NCBI GenBank assembly: GCA_944393375.1
Contig: CALXZX010000008.1
Span: 1 to 57,506 of the forward strand
DNA from: an uncultured Clostridia bacterium
Lineage (GTDB): Bacteria; Bacillota; Clostridia; TANB77; CAG-508
Reading direction: 5' to 3'
DNA: 57,506 nt
The notes below the pieces were generated by a model. The model searched no databases. It had not been told where the DNA came from and saw nothing but the letters and a program-made list of their open reading frames with translations. A program made the position numbers and the translations under genes. How positions within the stretch are numbered: position 1 is the stretch's first letter; every line of letters starts with the position of its first letter. This document shows positions 35,756-44,339 of this stretch, piece after piece.

Positions 35756-37750
35756 TTGAGCAAAAAATTAATCATAACAGAAAAGCCATCTGTGGCAATG
35801 GAATTTGCAAAAGCATTAAAAATTACAACAAGTAGAAAAAATGGTTACTTAGAATCTAATGATTGGATTATTACATGGTGTGTAGGTCATCTAGTCACTA
35901 TGAGTTATCCAGAAAAATATGATGAAAAATTAAAATTTTGGAGACTAGATACTTTACCATTTATTCCAGAACAATGGAAATATGAAATTATACCACAGGT
36001 GCAAAATCAATTTAATATTGTACAACAATTATTACAAAGAGAAGATGTAGAAGAAATATATAATGCAGGAGATTCTGGACGAGAAGGAGAGTATATACAA
36101 AGACTTGTATTTATGATGGCAAAGCCAAACCCAAAAGCAAAAATGAAAAGAGTATGGATAGATTCACAGACAGAAGAAGAAATTTTAAGAGGAATTCGAG
36201 AAGCAAAAGATATGTCAGAATATGATAGCTTGTCTGATAGTGCTTATTTAAGAGCAAAAGAAGATTACTTAATAGGAATTAACTTTTCTAGACTATTATC
36301 TATCATATTTGGAAGAAGATTGGCACAAAATATTCATGAAGATAGAGCATCTATTTCTGTGGGAAGAGTGATGACTTGTGTATTAGGAATGGTAGTATCT
36401 CGTGAAAGAGAAATTCGAAATTTTGTCAAAACAAAATATTATAAAATTATGGGAGAATTTGGAGAAGAACAAGCTTCTTTTAAAGCAGATTGGAAGGCAA
36501 CAGAAAAATCTACTGTATGGGAATCTCCTAAGTTATATAATGAAACAGGATTCAAAAAAGAAAAAGATGCGAAAGAATTTATTGCGAGTTTAAGTAATAA
36601 AAAAGCAATTATCACAGAATTAAAAAAATCAAAACAAAAAGAAAATGCACCGTTACTATTTAACTTAGCAGAAATTCAAAATGAGTGTACTAAACGATTT
36701 AAAATCAAACCAGATGAAACATTGGAGATTATCCAAAATCTATATGAAAAAAAATTGGTTACTTATCCTAGAACAGATGCGAGAGTATTATCAACAGCAG
36801 TTAGCAAGGAAATTAACAAAAATTTAAATGGAATCGCAAAAGGGTGTAAAAATGAAGAAATACAAGGATATATCAAGAAAATGGTAGAAGAAAAATATTC
36901 TACGAATTTAGCAAAAACAAAATATGTGAATGATAGTAAAATTACAGACCACTATGCGATTATTCCAACAGGACAAGGGTATGAAAATTTTAATGGATTA
37001 CCACAATTACAAAAAGATATTTATTTGGTGATTGTAAAACGTTTCTTAGCCATTTTTTATCCACCAGCAGAATATAATAAAATTCAATTAACGATTGAAG
37101 TAGAAATGGACAAAGACAAAAAAGAAACTTTTACAACAAGTGAAAGAGTTTGTATTAATCAAGGTTTTCTAGAAATCTTAAAACCAGTTGATAAAGAAAA
37201 TAAAAAGAAGAAATCCACAAATGGTGAGCAAGATGTGGAAAATAAAGAGGAAGAAAACAAAAATAGTGAAAATAAATCAGCAGATTTAGAAATTTTAAAA
37301 AAACTAAAAAAAGGACAAGAAGTATTAATTAAGAATTTTGAAATCAAAGAAGCAGAAACTTCACCACCAAACAGATATAATTCTGGTTCCATTATTCTAG
37401 CTATGGAAAATGCAGGAAAATTAATAGAAGAAGAAGAACTAAGAGAGCAAATAAAAGGTGCAGGAATAGGAACAAGTGCCACAAGAGGAGAAATTATTAA
37501 AAAATTAGAAAAGATAAATTATATAGAAATTAATAATAAAACGCAGATTATTACACCAAGTCAAAAGGGAGAATATATCTATGATATTGTGATGCAATCT
37601 ATGCCGGATATGTTAAATCCAAAATTAACAGCTAGTTGGGAAAAAGGGTTAGATATGGTGGCTAAAAAAGAAATTAAGCCAGATGAGTTTATGACGAAAT
37701 TAGAAAACTATATCAATAGTAAATTTAATAAATTGGTGGTCAAAATGTAA
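35756..37750 (+). CDS. topB: DNA topoisomerase III
   Basis: 664 aa. Type IA enzyme that passes single strands and resolves linked DNA. The TTG at 35756 is preferred (AAGGATG about 8 nt upstream); an ATG at 35747 abuts that site. The TOPRIM domain has KLIITEKPSVAMEF and IYNAGDSGREGEYIQRL. The catalytic Tyr is in KLVTYPRTDARVLS. GAGIGTSATRGEIIKKLE belongs to the core. A Lys/Glu/Asn-rich insert (around residues 475-505) interrupts the C-terminal part. No C-terminal zinc fingers. A terminator follows directly. Confidence 0.93.
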   Translation: MSKKLIITEKPSVAMEFAKALKITTSRKNGYLESNDWIITWCVGHLVTMSYPEKYDEKLKFWRLDTLPFIPEQWKYEIIPQVQNQFNIVQQLLQREDVEEIYNAGDSGREGEYIQRLVFMMAKPNPKAKMKRVWIDSQTEEEILRGIREAKDMSEYDSLSDSAYLRAKEDYLIGINFSRLLSIIFGRRLAQNIHEDRASISVGRVMTCVLGMVVSREREIRNFVKTKYYKIMGEFGEEQASFKADWKATEKSTVWESPKLYNETGFKKEKDAKEFIASLSNKKAIITELKKSKQKENAPLLFNLAEIQNECTKRFKIKPDETLEIIQNLYEKKLVTYPRTDARVLSTAVSKEINKNLNGIAKGCKNEEIQGYIKKMVEEKYSTNLAKTKYVNDSKITDHYAIIPTGQGYENFNGLPQLQKDIYLVIVKRFLAIFYPPAEYNKIQLTIEVEMDKDKKETFTTSERVCINQGFLEILKPVDKENKKKKSTNGEQDVENKEEENKNSENKSADLEILKKLKKGQEVLIKNFEIKEAETSPPNRYNSGSIILAMENAGKLIEEEELREQIKGAGIGTSATRGEIIKKLEKINYIEINNKTQIITPSQKGEYIYDIVMQSMPDMLNPKLTASWEKGLDMVAKKEIKPDEFMTKLENYINSKFNKLVVKM

Positions 37751-37784
37751 AGCAGGATGTAAGTGTAAACATCTCTGCTTTTTT
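37749..37784 (+). terminator. Rho-independent terminator
   Basis: AAAGCAGGATGT (37749-37760) pairs with ACATC and CTGCTTT (37769-37781, one bulged T), followed by a T-run. It overlaps the last base of the topB stop codon. Confidence 0.88.
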
Positions 37785-37933
37785 GTAGAATAGAAAAAGG
37801 TTCTCGCGAAGCAAGATTTGTCCATTAAAAGAAAATATATTTGCTAAAAACTATTTATATTTTCTAAAAAAAGTAGTATAATATAGAAATCAAACAAACA
37901 AGGAGAAGAAAATGAATACCATATTAGGAGAGC

Positions 37934-40900
37934 TTGGAAAATCTCGGGAAGTTTGTAACATTGGTAAATCAAATCGAAAAAGAAAAAAGTCCGATTATGT
38001 TATCGGGCTTAACTGGCGTGGGAATGGTAGAACTATTAGCTAGTATCAATGAATATGCCAAAAGACCAATGTTAATTGTTACATATAATGAAATTCAAGC
38101 AAAACAAATTCTAGACAATATAAAAGCATTTATGGATAAGGGAGATATTTTTCCAAAAAAAGAAATTGTAACTTACGACTATATTGCAGAAAGTAAAGAC
38201 TTACCTTATGAAAGAATAGAAGTTCTAAGTAAAATCAAAGAAAAAAGAAATTCAATCATAGTAACAACGATAGAAGCTCTAATGCAAAAATTACCACCAA
38301 AAGATGTACTATTTAAAAACTTATTACATTTCAAAGTAGGAGATATCTATTCATTAGAAGATATAAAGAAAACGCTAGTAAATCTAGGATATGTAAGGTG
38401 TGACTTAATAGAAGGTAGAGGTCAATTTAGTGTTAGAGGTGGAATTTTAGATATTTCTGTTTCTGATAAAATCGGTGTCAGAATTGAATTTTGGGGAGAT
38501 GAAGTAGACTCTATTAGAAATTTTGCCATTGTTAGCCAAAGATCCATTAATACATTAGAAAAGGTAGAAATTTATCCAGCACATGAATACATATTAGAAC
38601 AATCCATAGAACAAGTATGTAAAAATATTAGAAATTTAAGTGTCAATGAAAAACAAAAAGAAATCGTAGAAGAAGATATAGAGCAAATTATAGGTGGAAA
38701 CTATATTAGTAAAATTGATAAATATTTTGATTGTTTTTATACAAATTCTTCTACATTATTAGACTACTTATCAGACAAATATATCATTGCATTAGATGAA
38801 GAAAGAAAAATAGAGCAAAGAACAGAAAATATTAAACAAGATAGAAAAAATCTAATCAATGCTTTGGTAGAAAAAGAAAAAATAATTCCACAAAGTATAG
38901 AGAATACGATTGAATATGAAGAAATCGAAGATATTTTAGAAAATGGAAAAAGAAATGTAATCTATTTAGAAAAACAAGATAGTGTAACCAATAAACAAGC
39001 AGAAAAATATGTTTTTGAATATAGAGAAGTCAATTTCTATAAAAGCGAGATTGAAAATTTATTTGAAGAATTAAAGGAAGCTTTAAAGCAAAAAAAGAGT
39101 GTATATGTATTAGTTGAGAATAAGGAAAAGGCGAAAAAACTAAAGGAAATATTAGAAAAAGAAGAAATTATTTGTAAGATAGAAGAAAAACTAGACAAAA
39201 CTATTGTTGTAAAAACAGTAGAAAAAGTCGTTACCATTGGAATTGGAAAAATATCTGCAGGTTTTGAAAATTATGAAATTAATCAATTAGTCATTTCAGC
39301 AGATGAATTAATTAGTGGAGAAAAGAGAAAAAGAAAAGCTGTCCATTCTGCCTATACAGAAGGAGAAAAGGTTGTATTTGCTGATTTAAAAATAGGAGAT
39401 TATGTGGTTCATAAAACTTATGGAATTGGTATCTATATTGGTGTCAATACCATTAAAGCAGATGGAACGATTAAAGACTATATCAAAATCAAATACAAAA
39501 ATGATGATATTTTGTATGTACCAACAAACCAAATGGATATGATTCGTAAATATGTTGGTGGAGATAAGATTAATCCAAAAATTAATCGATTAGGTAGCAA
39601 AGAATGGGAAAATACTAAAACAAGGGTTAAGAAAAACTTAAGAGAGGTAGCGACAGAATTAATCGAGTTATATGCTAAAAGAGAAAAATCACAAGGTTTT
39701 GCTTTTTCTAAAGATACACCATGGCAAAATGAATTTGAAGCAAAATTTCCATATCAGGAAACAGATGACCAATTACGTTGTATAGAAGAAGTAAAAAAAG
39801 ATATGGAATCTAATAGACCAATGGATAGATTATTATGTGGGGATGTTGGATATGGTAAAACAGAAGTAGCCATAAGAGCAGCTTTTAAGGCTGTAATGGA
39901 CCAAAAACAAGTGGCATATTTAGCACCTACAACAGTCTTAGCAGAACAACAATATCAAGAATTCAAAGAAAGAATGAAAGATTATCCAATCAAAGTAGAA
40001 ATATTGAACAGATTTAAGTCTGCAAAATATCAAAAAGAAGTTATCAAAGGTTTGAAATTAGGAGAAGTTGATGTTGTTGTGGGAACCCATAGAATTCTTA
40101 GTAAAGATGTAGAATTCAAAGATCTAGGATTATTAATTATTGATGAGGAGCACAGATTTGGTGTAAAAGATAAAGAGAAAATCAAACAATACAAAACCAA
40201 TGTAGATGTCTTAACAATGACAGCAACACCAATTCCAAGAACTTTACACATGTCTATTGTGGGAGTAAGGGATATGTCTGTTATCTATGAACCACCACAT
40301 AATAGAAGACCTGTACAAACTTATGTATTAGAATATGATAGAGAAGTGATAAAAGAAGCGATTACAAAAGAATTAGAAAGAGACGGGCAAGTATTTTACA
40401 TCTTTAATAATGTGGAAAATATCCAAAGAAAAGTGGATGAAATATCAAGACTTGTACCAGAGGCAGAGGTTTCTTATGCACATGGGCAAATGTCAGGAAA
40501 TCAGATTGAAGAAATCATGAATGATTTTATACAAAAGAAATCGAATGTATTGGTATGTACAACTATTTTAGAATCTGGAATTGATATACCAAATGCCAAT
40601 ACCATTATTGTTGAAAATGCAGATAGAATGGGGTTAGCACAGTTATATCAAATACGAGGGAGAGTGGGAAGAAGTGATAGGCAAGCCTATGCATATATTA
40701 CCTATAAACGAGATAAATTGTTGTCAGAAGTGGCAGATAAGAGATTAAAAGCCATAAAAGAATTTACAGAATTTGGTTCAGGATTTAAAATTGCCATGCG
40801 TGACTTAGAAATCAGAGGTGCAGGAAGCTTACTTGGAGAGATTCAATCAGGACATTTAGAACAAGTAGGATATGATACTTACTGTAACTTATTAGATGAA

Positions 40901-41386
40901 GTGATAAAAGAAATGAAAGGTATTGAAGTAAAACCAGAAGTCGATATCCAAATAGATTTAAATGTAACTAGCTATATTCCAGATGACTATATCTCAGATG
41001 CTAACCAAAAAATCGAAATTTATCAAGATATTGCACTATGTAAAAATGAAGAAGACATTCAAAACATCATTGATGAAATTATTGATAGATTTGGTAATAT
41101 GCCAGCAGAATTAGAAAACTTAATTGACATTGCAAGAATTAAATATTTAGCAAAGGCATTAAATATATCAAAAATTGCAAGCAAAAAAACGGCTGTTGTA
41201 TTTACTTTTGAAGAAAGCCAATTTCCATATGATGTCGCACAACTTGTAAAAGAATATGGAAATAGATTAAAATTTTCAGCAGGTATTAAACCTATGATTA
41301 CACTAGAGATTGGTACAGATAATGAGATGAAAATTTTGAATGATGTGACAGAATTTTTAAAAATGCTTGCCAAAATGAAAAATTAA
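37934..41386 (+). CDS. mfd: Transcription-repair coupling factor Mfd
   Basis: 1150 aa from a TTG at 37934. Mfd removes stalled RNA polymerase and recruits UvrA. The UvrB-like N-terminus, the CarD-like RNA-polymerase-interacting domain (KIGDYVVHKTYGIGIYIGV), Walker A (LLCGDVGYGKTEVAIRAAF), LLIIDEEHRFGV, TMTATPIPRTLHMS and QIRGRVGRSDRQAYAY are all present. The start is odd: the good ribosome binding site AAGGAGAAG serves an ATG at 37912, which is one frame off; removing one T near 37934 would fuse MNTILGEL to the Mfd frame. A TATAAT lies at 37877-37882. Confidence 0.93.
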   Translation: MENLGKFVTLVNQIEKEKSPIMLSGLTGVGMVELLASINEYAKRPMLIVTYNEIQAKQILDNIKAFMDKGDIFPKKEIVTYDYIAESKDLPYERIEVLSKIKEKRNSIIVTTIEALMQKLPPKDVLFKNLLHFKVGDIYSLEDIKKTLVNLGYVRCDLIEGRGQFSVRGGILDISVSDKIGVRIEFWGDEVDSIRNFAIVSQRSINTLEKVEIYPAHEYILEQSIEQVCKNIRNLSVNEKQKEIVEEDIEQIIGGNYISKIDKYFDCFYTNSSTLLDYLSDKYIIALDEERKIEQRTENIKQDRKNLINALVEKEKIIPQSIENTIEYEEIEDILENGKRNVIYLEKQDSVTNKQAEKYVFEYREVNFYKSEIENLFEELKEALKQKKSVYVLVENKEKAKKLKEILEKEEIICKIEEKLDKTIVVKTVEKVVTIGIGKISAGFENYEINQLVISADELISGEKRKRKAVHSAYTEGEKVVFADLKIGDYVVHKTYGIGIYIGVNTIKADGTIKDYIKIKYKNDDILYVPTNQMDMIRKYVGGDKINPKINRLGSKEWENTKTRVKKNLREVATELIELYAKREKSQGFAFSKDTPWQNEFEAKFPYQETDDQLRCIEEVKKDMESNRPMDRLLCGDVGYGKTEVAIRAAFKAVMDQKQVAYLAPTTVLAEQQYQEFKERMKDYPIKVEILNRFKSAKYQKEVIKGLKLGEVDVVVGTHRILSKDVEFKDLGLLIIDEEHRFGVKDKEKIKQYKTNVDVLTMTATPIPRTLHMSIVGVRDMSVIYEPPHNRRPVQTYVLEYDREVIKEAITKELERDGQVFYIFNNVENIQRKVDEISRLVPEAEVSYAHGQMSGNQIEEIMNDFIQKKSNVLVCTTILESGIDIPNANTIIVENADRMGLAQLYQIRGRVGRSDRQAYAYITYKRDKLLSEVADKRLKAIKEFTEFGSGFKIAMRDLEIRGAGSLLGEIQSGHLEQVGYDTYCNLLDEVIKEMKGIEVKPEVDIQIDLNVTSYIPDDYISDANQKIEIYQDIALCKNEEDIQNIIDEIIDRFGNMPAELENLIDIARIKYLAKALNISKIASKKTAVVFTFEESQFPYDVAQLVKEYGNRLKFSAGIKPMITLEIGTDNEMKILNDVTEFLKMLAKMKN

Positions 41387-41442
41387 TGTTAATATAGTAT
41401 CGTAATAAAGCTTTATTAGAAATTAAAAATAAAAGTAGAAAA

Positions 41443-41512
41443 CATTTCAAGAGGCGAAGCTACTTGAAATGAACAACATAATTTATGCACGAAAGTATAT
41501 GAGTTATGTTGT
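41443..41512. other. Two consecutive hairpins before 20-bp repeats
   Basis: CATTTCAAG (41443-41451) pairs with CTTGAAATG (41463-41471). Directly after, ACAACATAA (41473-41481) pairs with TTATGTTGT (41504-41512). Both stems are perfect 9-mers. No T-run follows either, so they are not ordinary terminators; an RNA or DNA structural role is possible. Confidence 0.55.
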
Positions 41513-41597
41513 GCTCGAAATAAAAATCGGGTGCTCGAAATAAAAATCGGGTGCTCGAAATAAAAATCGGGTGCTCGAAATAAAAATCGGGTGCTCG
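41511..41597. repeat. Tandem 20-bp repeat, 4.35 copies
   Basis: GTGCTCGAAATAAAAATCGG is repeated without change at 41511, 41531, 41551 and 41571, with a partial GTGCTCG at 41591, followed by TTTTTTT. There are no spacers between units, so this is not CRISPR. It lies between mfd and the MutS domain-I-like gene at the left edge of the DGR region. Confidence 0.9.
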
Positions 41598-41627
41598 TTT
41601 TTTTGCTTTTAAGAAAAGAGGTGAGAA

Positions 41628-42113
41628 ATGAAATTTTATGAATTTATTGAAAATTTACGAAAATTAAATCCAGATAAAATTATTATGATAAAAACAGGAG
41701 CATTTTTCAATAGTGTTGGCCGAGATGCCATAATATTAGAATATACATTAGGATTAAAAAGAACATGTTTTGCAAAAGGAGTGTGTAAAGTAGGTGTTCC
41801 AGTAGCACATTTTAAAGAAAATTTAGAAAAAATAAAAAACAGAGTAAAAGAGAAGAATTTGGGAATAATAGTTTATGATGAAGTTAAAGATGGAAGATAT
41901 AAATTTAAAGACAAAAGTTATGATGTCATACTGGAATTAGAAGGAAAGAGTATATCAGAAACAAGAAGAAATACAAATTGCAATGAATGTGAAAATAATG
42001 TATATGTAAAAGAAACAAATATGTATACAATCCGAAAGGAAGATTATGAAGAATTAGCAAAAAAATTTGAAAATTTTTTAGAAAGTATAAAACAAATTTT
42101 AAGAATAAAATAA
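41628..42113 (+). CDS. Stand-alone MutS domain I-like protein
   Basis: 161 aa. The first 85 residues follow the mismatch-recognition domain I of MutS: KFYEFIENLRKLNPDKIIMI, then KTGAFFNSVGRDAIILEYTL (in MutS, a G-x-F-Y-E/D-x-F...DA pattern), CKVGVPVAHFKENLEKI and LGIIVYDEV. The Phe-x-Glu mismatch wedge is degenerate (AFFNSVG). The connector, core, clamp and ATPase domains are absent. The C-terminal part has NCNECENNVYV with two Cys and a helical tail. The start follows GAGGTGAG. It lies upstream of a DGR; MutS-like accessory genes have been reported beside some DGRs, so it may act on VR/cDNA heteroduplexes (inference). Confidence 0.7.
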   Translation: MKFYEFIENLRKLNPDKIIMIKTGAFFNSVGRDAIILEYTLGLKRTCFAKGVCKVGVPVAHFKENLEKIKNRVKEKNLGIIVYDEVKDGRYKFKDKSYDVILELEGKSISETRRNTNCNECENNVYVKETNMYTIRKEDYEELAKKFENFLESIKQILRIK

Positions 42114-42154
42114 TTGAATAATAATTGAGAAATGGAGAATAGAAAAAAGAAGAT

Positions 42155-42397
42155 TTAGTCATCTTCTAAGTTATCAATATTAAAAATAGACGAATTAAAA
42201 AAATCTTGTAAAGTAATGTTAAGTCCTCTACATATTCTCATGATTGTTAAAATATTCAAATTTGCATTTTGTCTAGAATTTATATTAGCAAGAGTAGATT
42301 GTGTAATACCAGAAATTGTACAAAGTTTATTAATGGTTATATTTTTTTCATCACAAAGTTCATAAATTCTTTTTCTTACAGCCATACTTAAATACAT
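42155..42397 (-). CDS. Small XRE-family HTH regulator
   Basis: 80 aa. A Cro/C1-type helix-turn-helix covers almost the whole protein: RKRIYELCDEKNITINKLC, GITQSTLANINSRQNANLN, then IMRICRGLNITLQDFF. No effector domain. GGTGATT precedes the start. It is transcribed toward the MutS-like gene and away from the DGR target, sharing the 200-bp control region 42398-42597, so it is a good candidate to repress the target gene and itself. Related short regulators are common in this group of bacteria. Confidence 0.85.
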   Translation of the reverse strand: MYLSMAVRKRIYELCDEKNITINKLCTISGITQSTLANINSRQNANLNILTIMRICRGLNITLQDFFNSSIFNIDNLEDD

Positions 42398-42441
42398 AAA
42401 ATAATCACCAAAAAAAGTATAGCAAATAAAGAAGGAAAAGA

Positions 42442-42459
42442 TTAACTCAAAAGAGTTGA
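42442..42459. promoter_or_regulatory. Palindrome overlapping DGR promoter, possible XRE operator
   Basis: AACTC-AAAA-GAGTT (42444-42457), with near-symmetric flanks (TT / GA), covers the first bases of the TTGACA box at 42456. It lies between the divergent XRE and target genes. Binding by the XRE protein is inference. Confidence 0.45.
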
Positions 42460-42483
42460 CAAATAAAAAATAAATGATAAAAT
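42456..42483 (+). promoter_or_regulatory. Promoter P1 of DGR target gene
   Basis: TTGACA (42456-42461), 16-nt spacer, TAAAAT (42478-42483). The -35 box overlaps the palindrome at 42442-42459. Confidence 0.6.
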
Positions 42484-42499
42484 AAATTTAAAATTTTAC

Positions 42500-42528
42500 T
42501 TGAAAAGCATAATAGCTTATAGTAAAAT
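42500..42528 (+). promoter_or_regulatory. Promoter P2 of DGR target gene
   Basis: TTGAAA (42500-42505), 17-nt spacer, TAAAAT (42523-42528). It lies 70 nt upstream of the target start codon, in tandem with P1. Confidence 0.6.
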
Positions 42529-42597
42529 ATAAATATATGCTAGAAGTAAAAAATAATTAATCGCAAAAGAAAATAAACAAGGAAGGGAGAAAAGCAA

Positions 42598-44211
42598 ATG
42601 AAGAAAAAACAAACATTTGAGATGAAAAACATAATCCAAAAGAATAATGGTATTACTCTAATAGCATTAGTAATTACAATCATTGTTTTGCTAATATTAG
42701 CAGGCGTAACGATTGCAACATTAACAGGAGAAAATGGAATCTTAACAAGAGCAAGCGAAGCAGCCCAAAGGACAGAAGAAGCAAATGCAAGAGAACAAGT
42801 ACAATTAGCCGTAGCAGCAAGTATAGGTGAAGATGGAAAAATTAATTATGATAATTTAAATAATGAATTAGCAAAAATAGATGGATTAACATATCATGGT
42901 AGCTCAATATCAGATAGTAATAGAATAGAAAGTTTACCAGAAGATGTAGTGCTAGATGGATATACGATTACAATTAATGCAGATGGAAGTATCAACAGTA
43001 ATGGAGGAGGAATAACACCACCTTCAACAGCAGGAAAAACAGATGGAAGCTATGATGAAAATAAAAAAGTAAATACACCAAAACTAGGTTCTGATATGGA
43101 ATTAGTCGTATATGAAAATGGAGAATGGGTGACTGATGAAACAAATGCAGCATATAGTTATGTAGCTCAAACAGGAACAACTGAAGATGGAGGAACAAGT
43201 GAATGGGCAAATGCAAAAGTAACCATAGATGGAGTAGAGAGTTATTTTGTATGGATACCAAGATATGCCTATAAAATAGATACTATTAACCATGTAATAG
43301 ATGTGAAATTTATAAAAGGAACAGGAACAGAAGCAACAGATGGAACACCATGTAAATATGCAGATGATAGTAGTTTAAATACAAGTACAGATTATATCAT
43401 CCACCCAGCATTTACAACAAATGCAGATTTAGGAGGAGGATGGAGTACAGAACTACCAGGAATATGGATAGGAAAATATGAAAGTAGTTTAGTAAATAAA
43501 TCAGATAGTAGTTATATAACAACAAGTAGTAGCGATATAGGAAATATATTATTATCCAATAACACAGATAAAGCAATAGCAGTACAACCAAATATGAGTT
43601 CATGGAGATATTGTACAATAGGAAACATGTATACAAATGCACTAGCATATTCACCTAATTTAAATTCACATATGCTAAAAAATAGTGAATGGGGAGCAGT
43701 GGCATATCTAACCCATAGTCAATATGGAAGAAATGGAACAGAAATAGCAATCAATAATAGTAGTAATTATATAACAGGAACATCAGGAGGAACTGCAAAT
43801 GCAAGTTCAAGTGATGCAACATATGCATATAATGATACAACAAATGGAGTACTAGCAAGTAGTACAGGAAATGTATATGGAATCTATGATTTATCAGGAG
43901 GAGCAAGGGAATATGTAGCTGCATATTATGGTGAAAGTTCATATCTAGCAAATGGAAGTTCATTTGCAAATGAAACAAGCGACAGAAAATATTCAACAGT
44001 ATATGGAGATTCTGGAATTACAGGAGATGCAACAACAGAAACAAGTGGATGGAATGACGATTACGCCGCCTTTGTGGATTCTGACTTCCCTTTCTTCGGG
44101 CGTGGAGGTGTCTATAGCGATGGGTCTAGCGCTGGGGTATTCTTCTTCATCGGCTACAATGGGAGCAGTTACAGCAACTACAGTTTCCGTGTAAGTCTCG
44201 CGATACAGTAA
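42598..44211 (+). CDS. DGR target: pilin-leader protein with lectin-like variable domain
   Basis: 537 aa, GGAAGGGAG before the ATG. A type IV prepilin-like leader ends at G18 (KNNGITLIALVITI, then VLLILAGVTI), with Ala where pilins have Glu5, so the protein should be exported and membrane-held. Residues about 200-537 resemble the formylglycine-generating-enzyme/C-type-lectin fold of known DGR targets: SYFVWIPRYAYKI, LKNSEWGAVAYLTHSQYG, GNVYGIYDLSGGAREYV. The last 52 codons are the variable repeat, ending FRVSLAIQ. VR codons have far higher G+C than the rest. Its surface position suggests a binding protein with tunable specificity. Confidence 0.92.
   Translation: MKKKQTFEMKNIIQKNNGITLIALVITIIVLLILAGVTIATLTGENGILTRASEAAQRTEEANAREQVQLAVAASIGEDGKINYDNLNNELAKIDGLTYHGSSISDSNRIESLPEDVVLDGYTITINADGSINSNGGGITPPSTAGKTDGSYDENKKVNTPKLGSDMELVVYENGEWVTDETNAAYSYVAQTGTTEDGGTSEWANAKVTIDGVESYFVWIPRYAYKIDTINHVIDVKFIKGTGTEATDGTPCKYADDSSLNTSTDYIIHPAFTTNADLGGGWSTELPGIWIGKYESSLVNKSDSSYITTSSSDIGNILLSNNTDKAIAVQPNMSSWRYCTIGNMYTNALAYSPNLNSHMLKNSEWGAVAYLTHSQYGRNGTEIAINNSSNYITGTSGGTANASSSDATYAYNDTTNGVLASSTGNVYGIYDLSGGAREYVAAYYGESSYLANGSSFANETSDRKYSTVYGDSGITGDATTETSGWNDDYAAFVDSDFPFFGRGGVYSDGSSAGVFFFIGYNGSSYSNYSFRVSLAIQ
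44056..44205 (+). repeat. DGR variable repeat (VR)
   Basis: 150 bp matching the TR at 44340-44489 without gaps. All 26 mismatches are at TR adenines: 15 A-to-G, 10 A-to-T, 1 A-to-C. They change 17 amino acids and are silent at 2 codons. The 3' end from 44180 to 44201 is 22 bp identical and contains the likely IMH site (TTTCCGTGTAAGTCTCGC). Homology stops at 44205, one codon before the stop. Confidence 0.97.
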
Positions 44212-44220
44212 TGTGAAATC

Positions 44221-44236
44221 TGTTATCTGAGTAACA
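44221..44236 (+). other. Small hairpin after VR
   Basis: TGTTA (44221-44225) and TAACA (44232-44236) with a 6-nt loop, about 19 bp after the IMH and just beyond the target stop codon. In the Bordetella phage DGR a hairpin/cruciform just downstream of the IMH aids homing. This one is shorter, so the parallel is tentative. Confidence 0.45.
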
Positions 44237-44287
44237 TGAAATACAACCCTACACGTAATAAAACAAGAAGATATTAAATCATAAGTT

Positions 44288-44320
44288 CTTTTCGTTCGAG
44301 CGAAAGCTTAGAGCGAAAAG
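44288..44320 (+). other. Hairpin upstream of TR
   Basis: CTTTTCGTTC (44288-44297) pairs with GAGCGAAAAG (44311-44320) over 10 bp including one G-U, with a 13-nt loop. An alternative fold (TTCGT / GCGAA within 44291-44304) competes. It lies 20 nt before the TR and would be in the 5' part of the TR RNA. Confidence 0.5.
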
Positions 44321-44339
44321 CATAGGGATATACCTGTCA

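Noticed and set aside
41511-41597. Possible CRISPR array
   Set aside because: The 20-bp units are directly adjacent with no spacers and no cas genes are near.
43751-43996. Minus-strand frames across the DGR target gene
   Set aside because: Their His/Leu/Tyr-rich products are reverse-frame shadows of the AT-rich coding strand.
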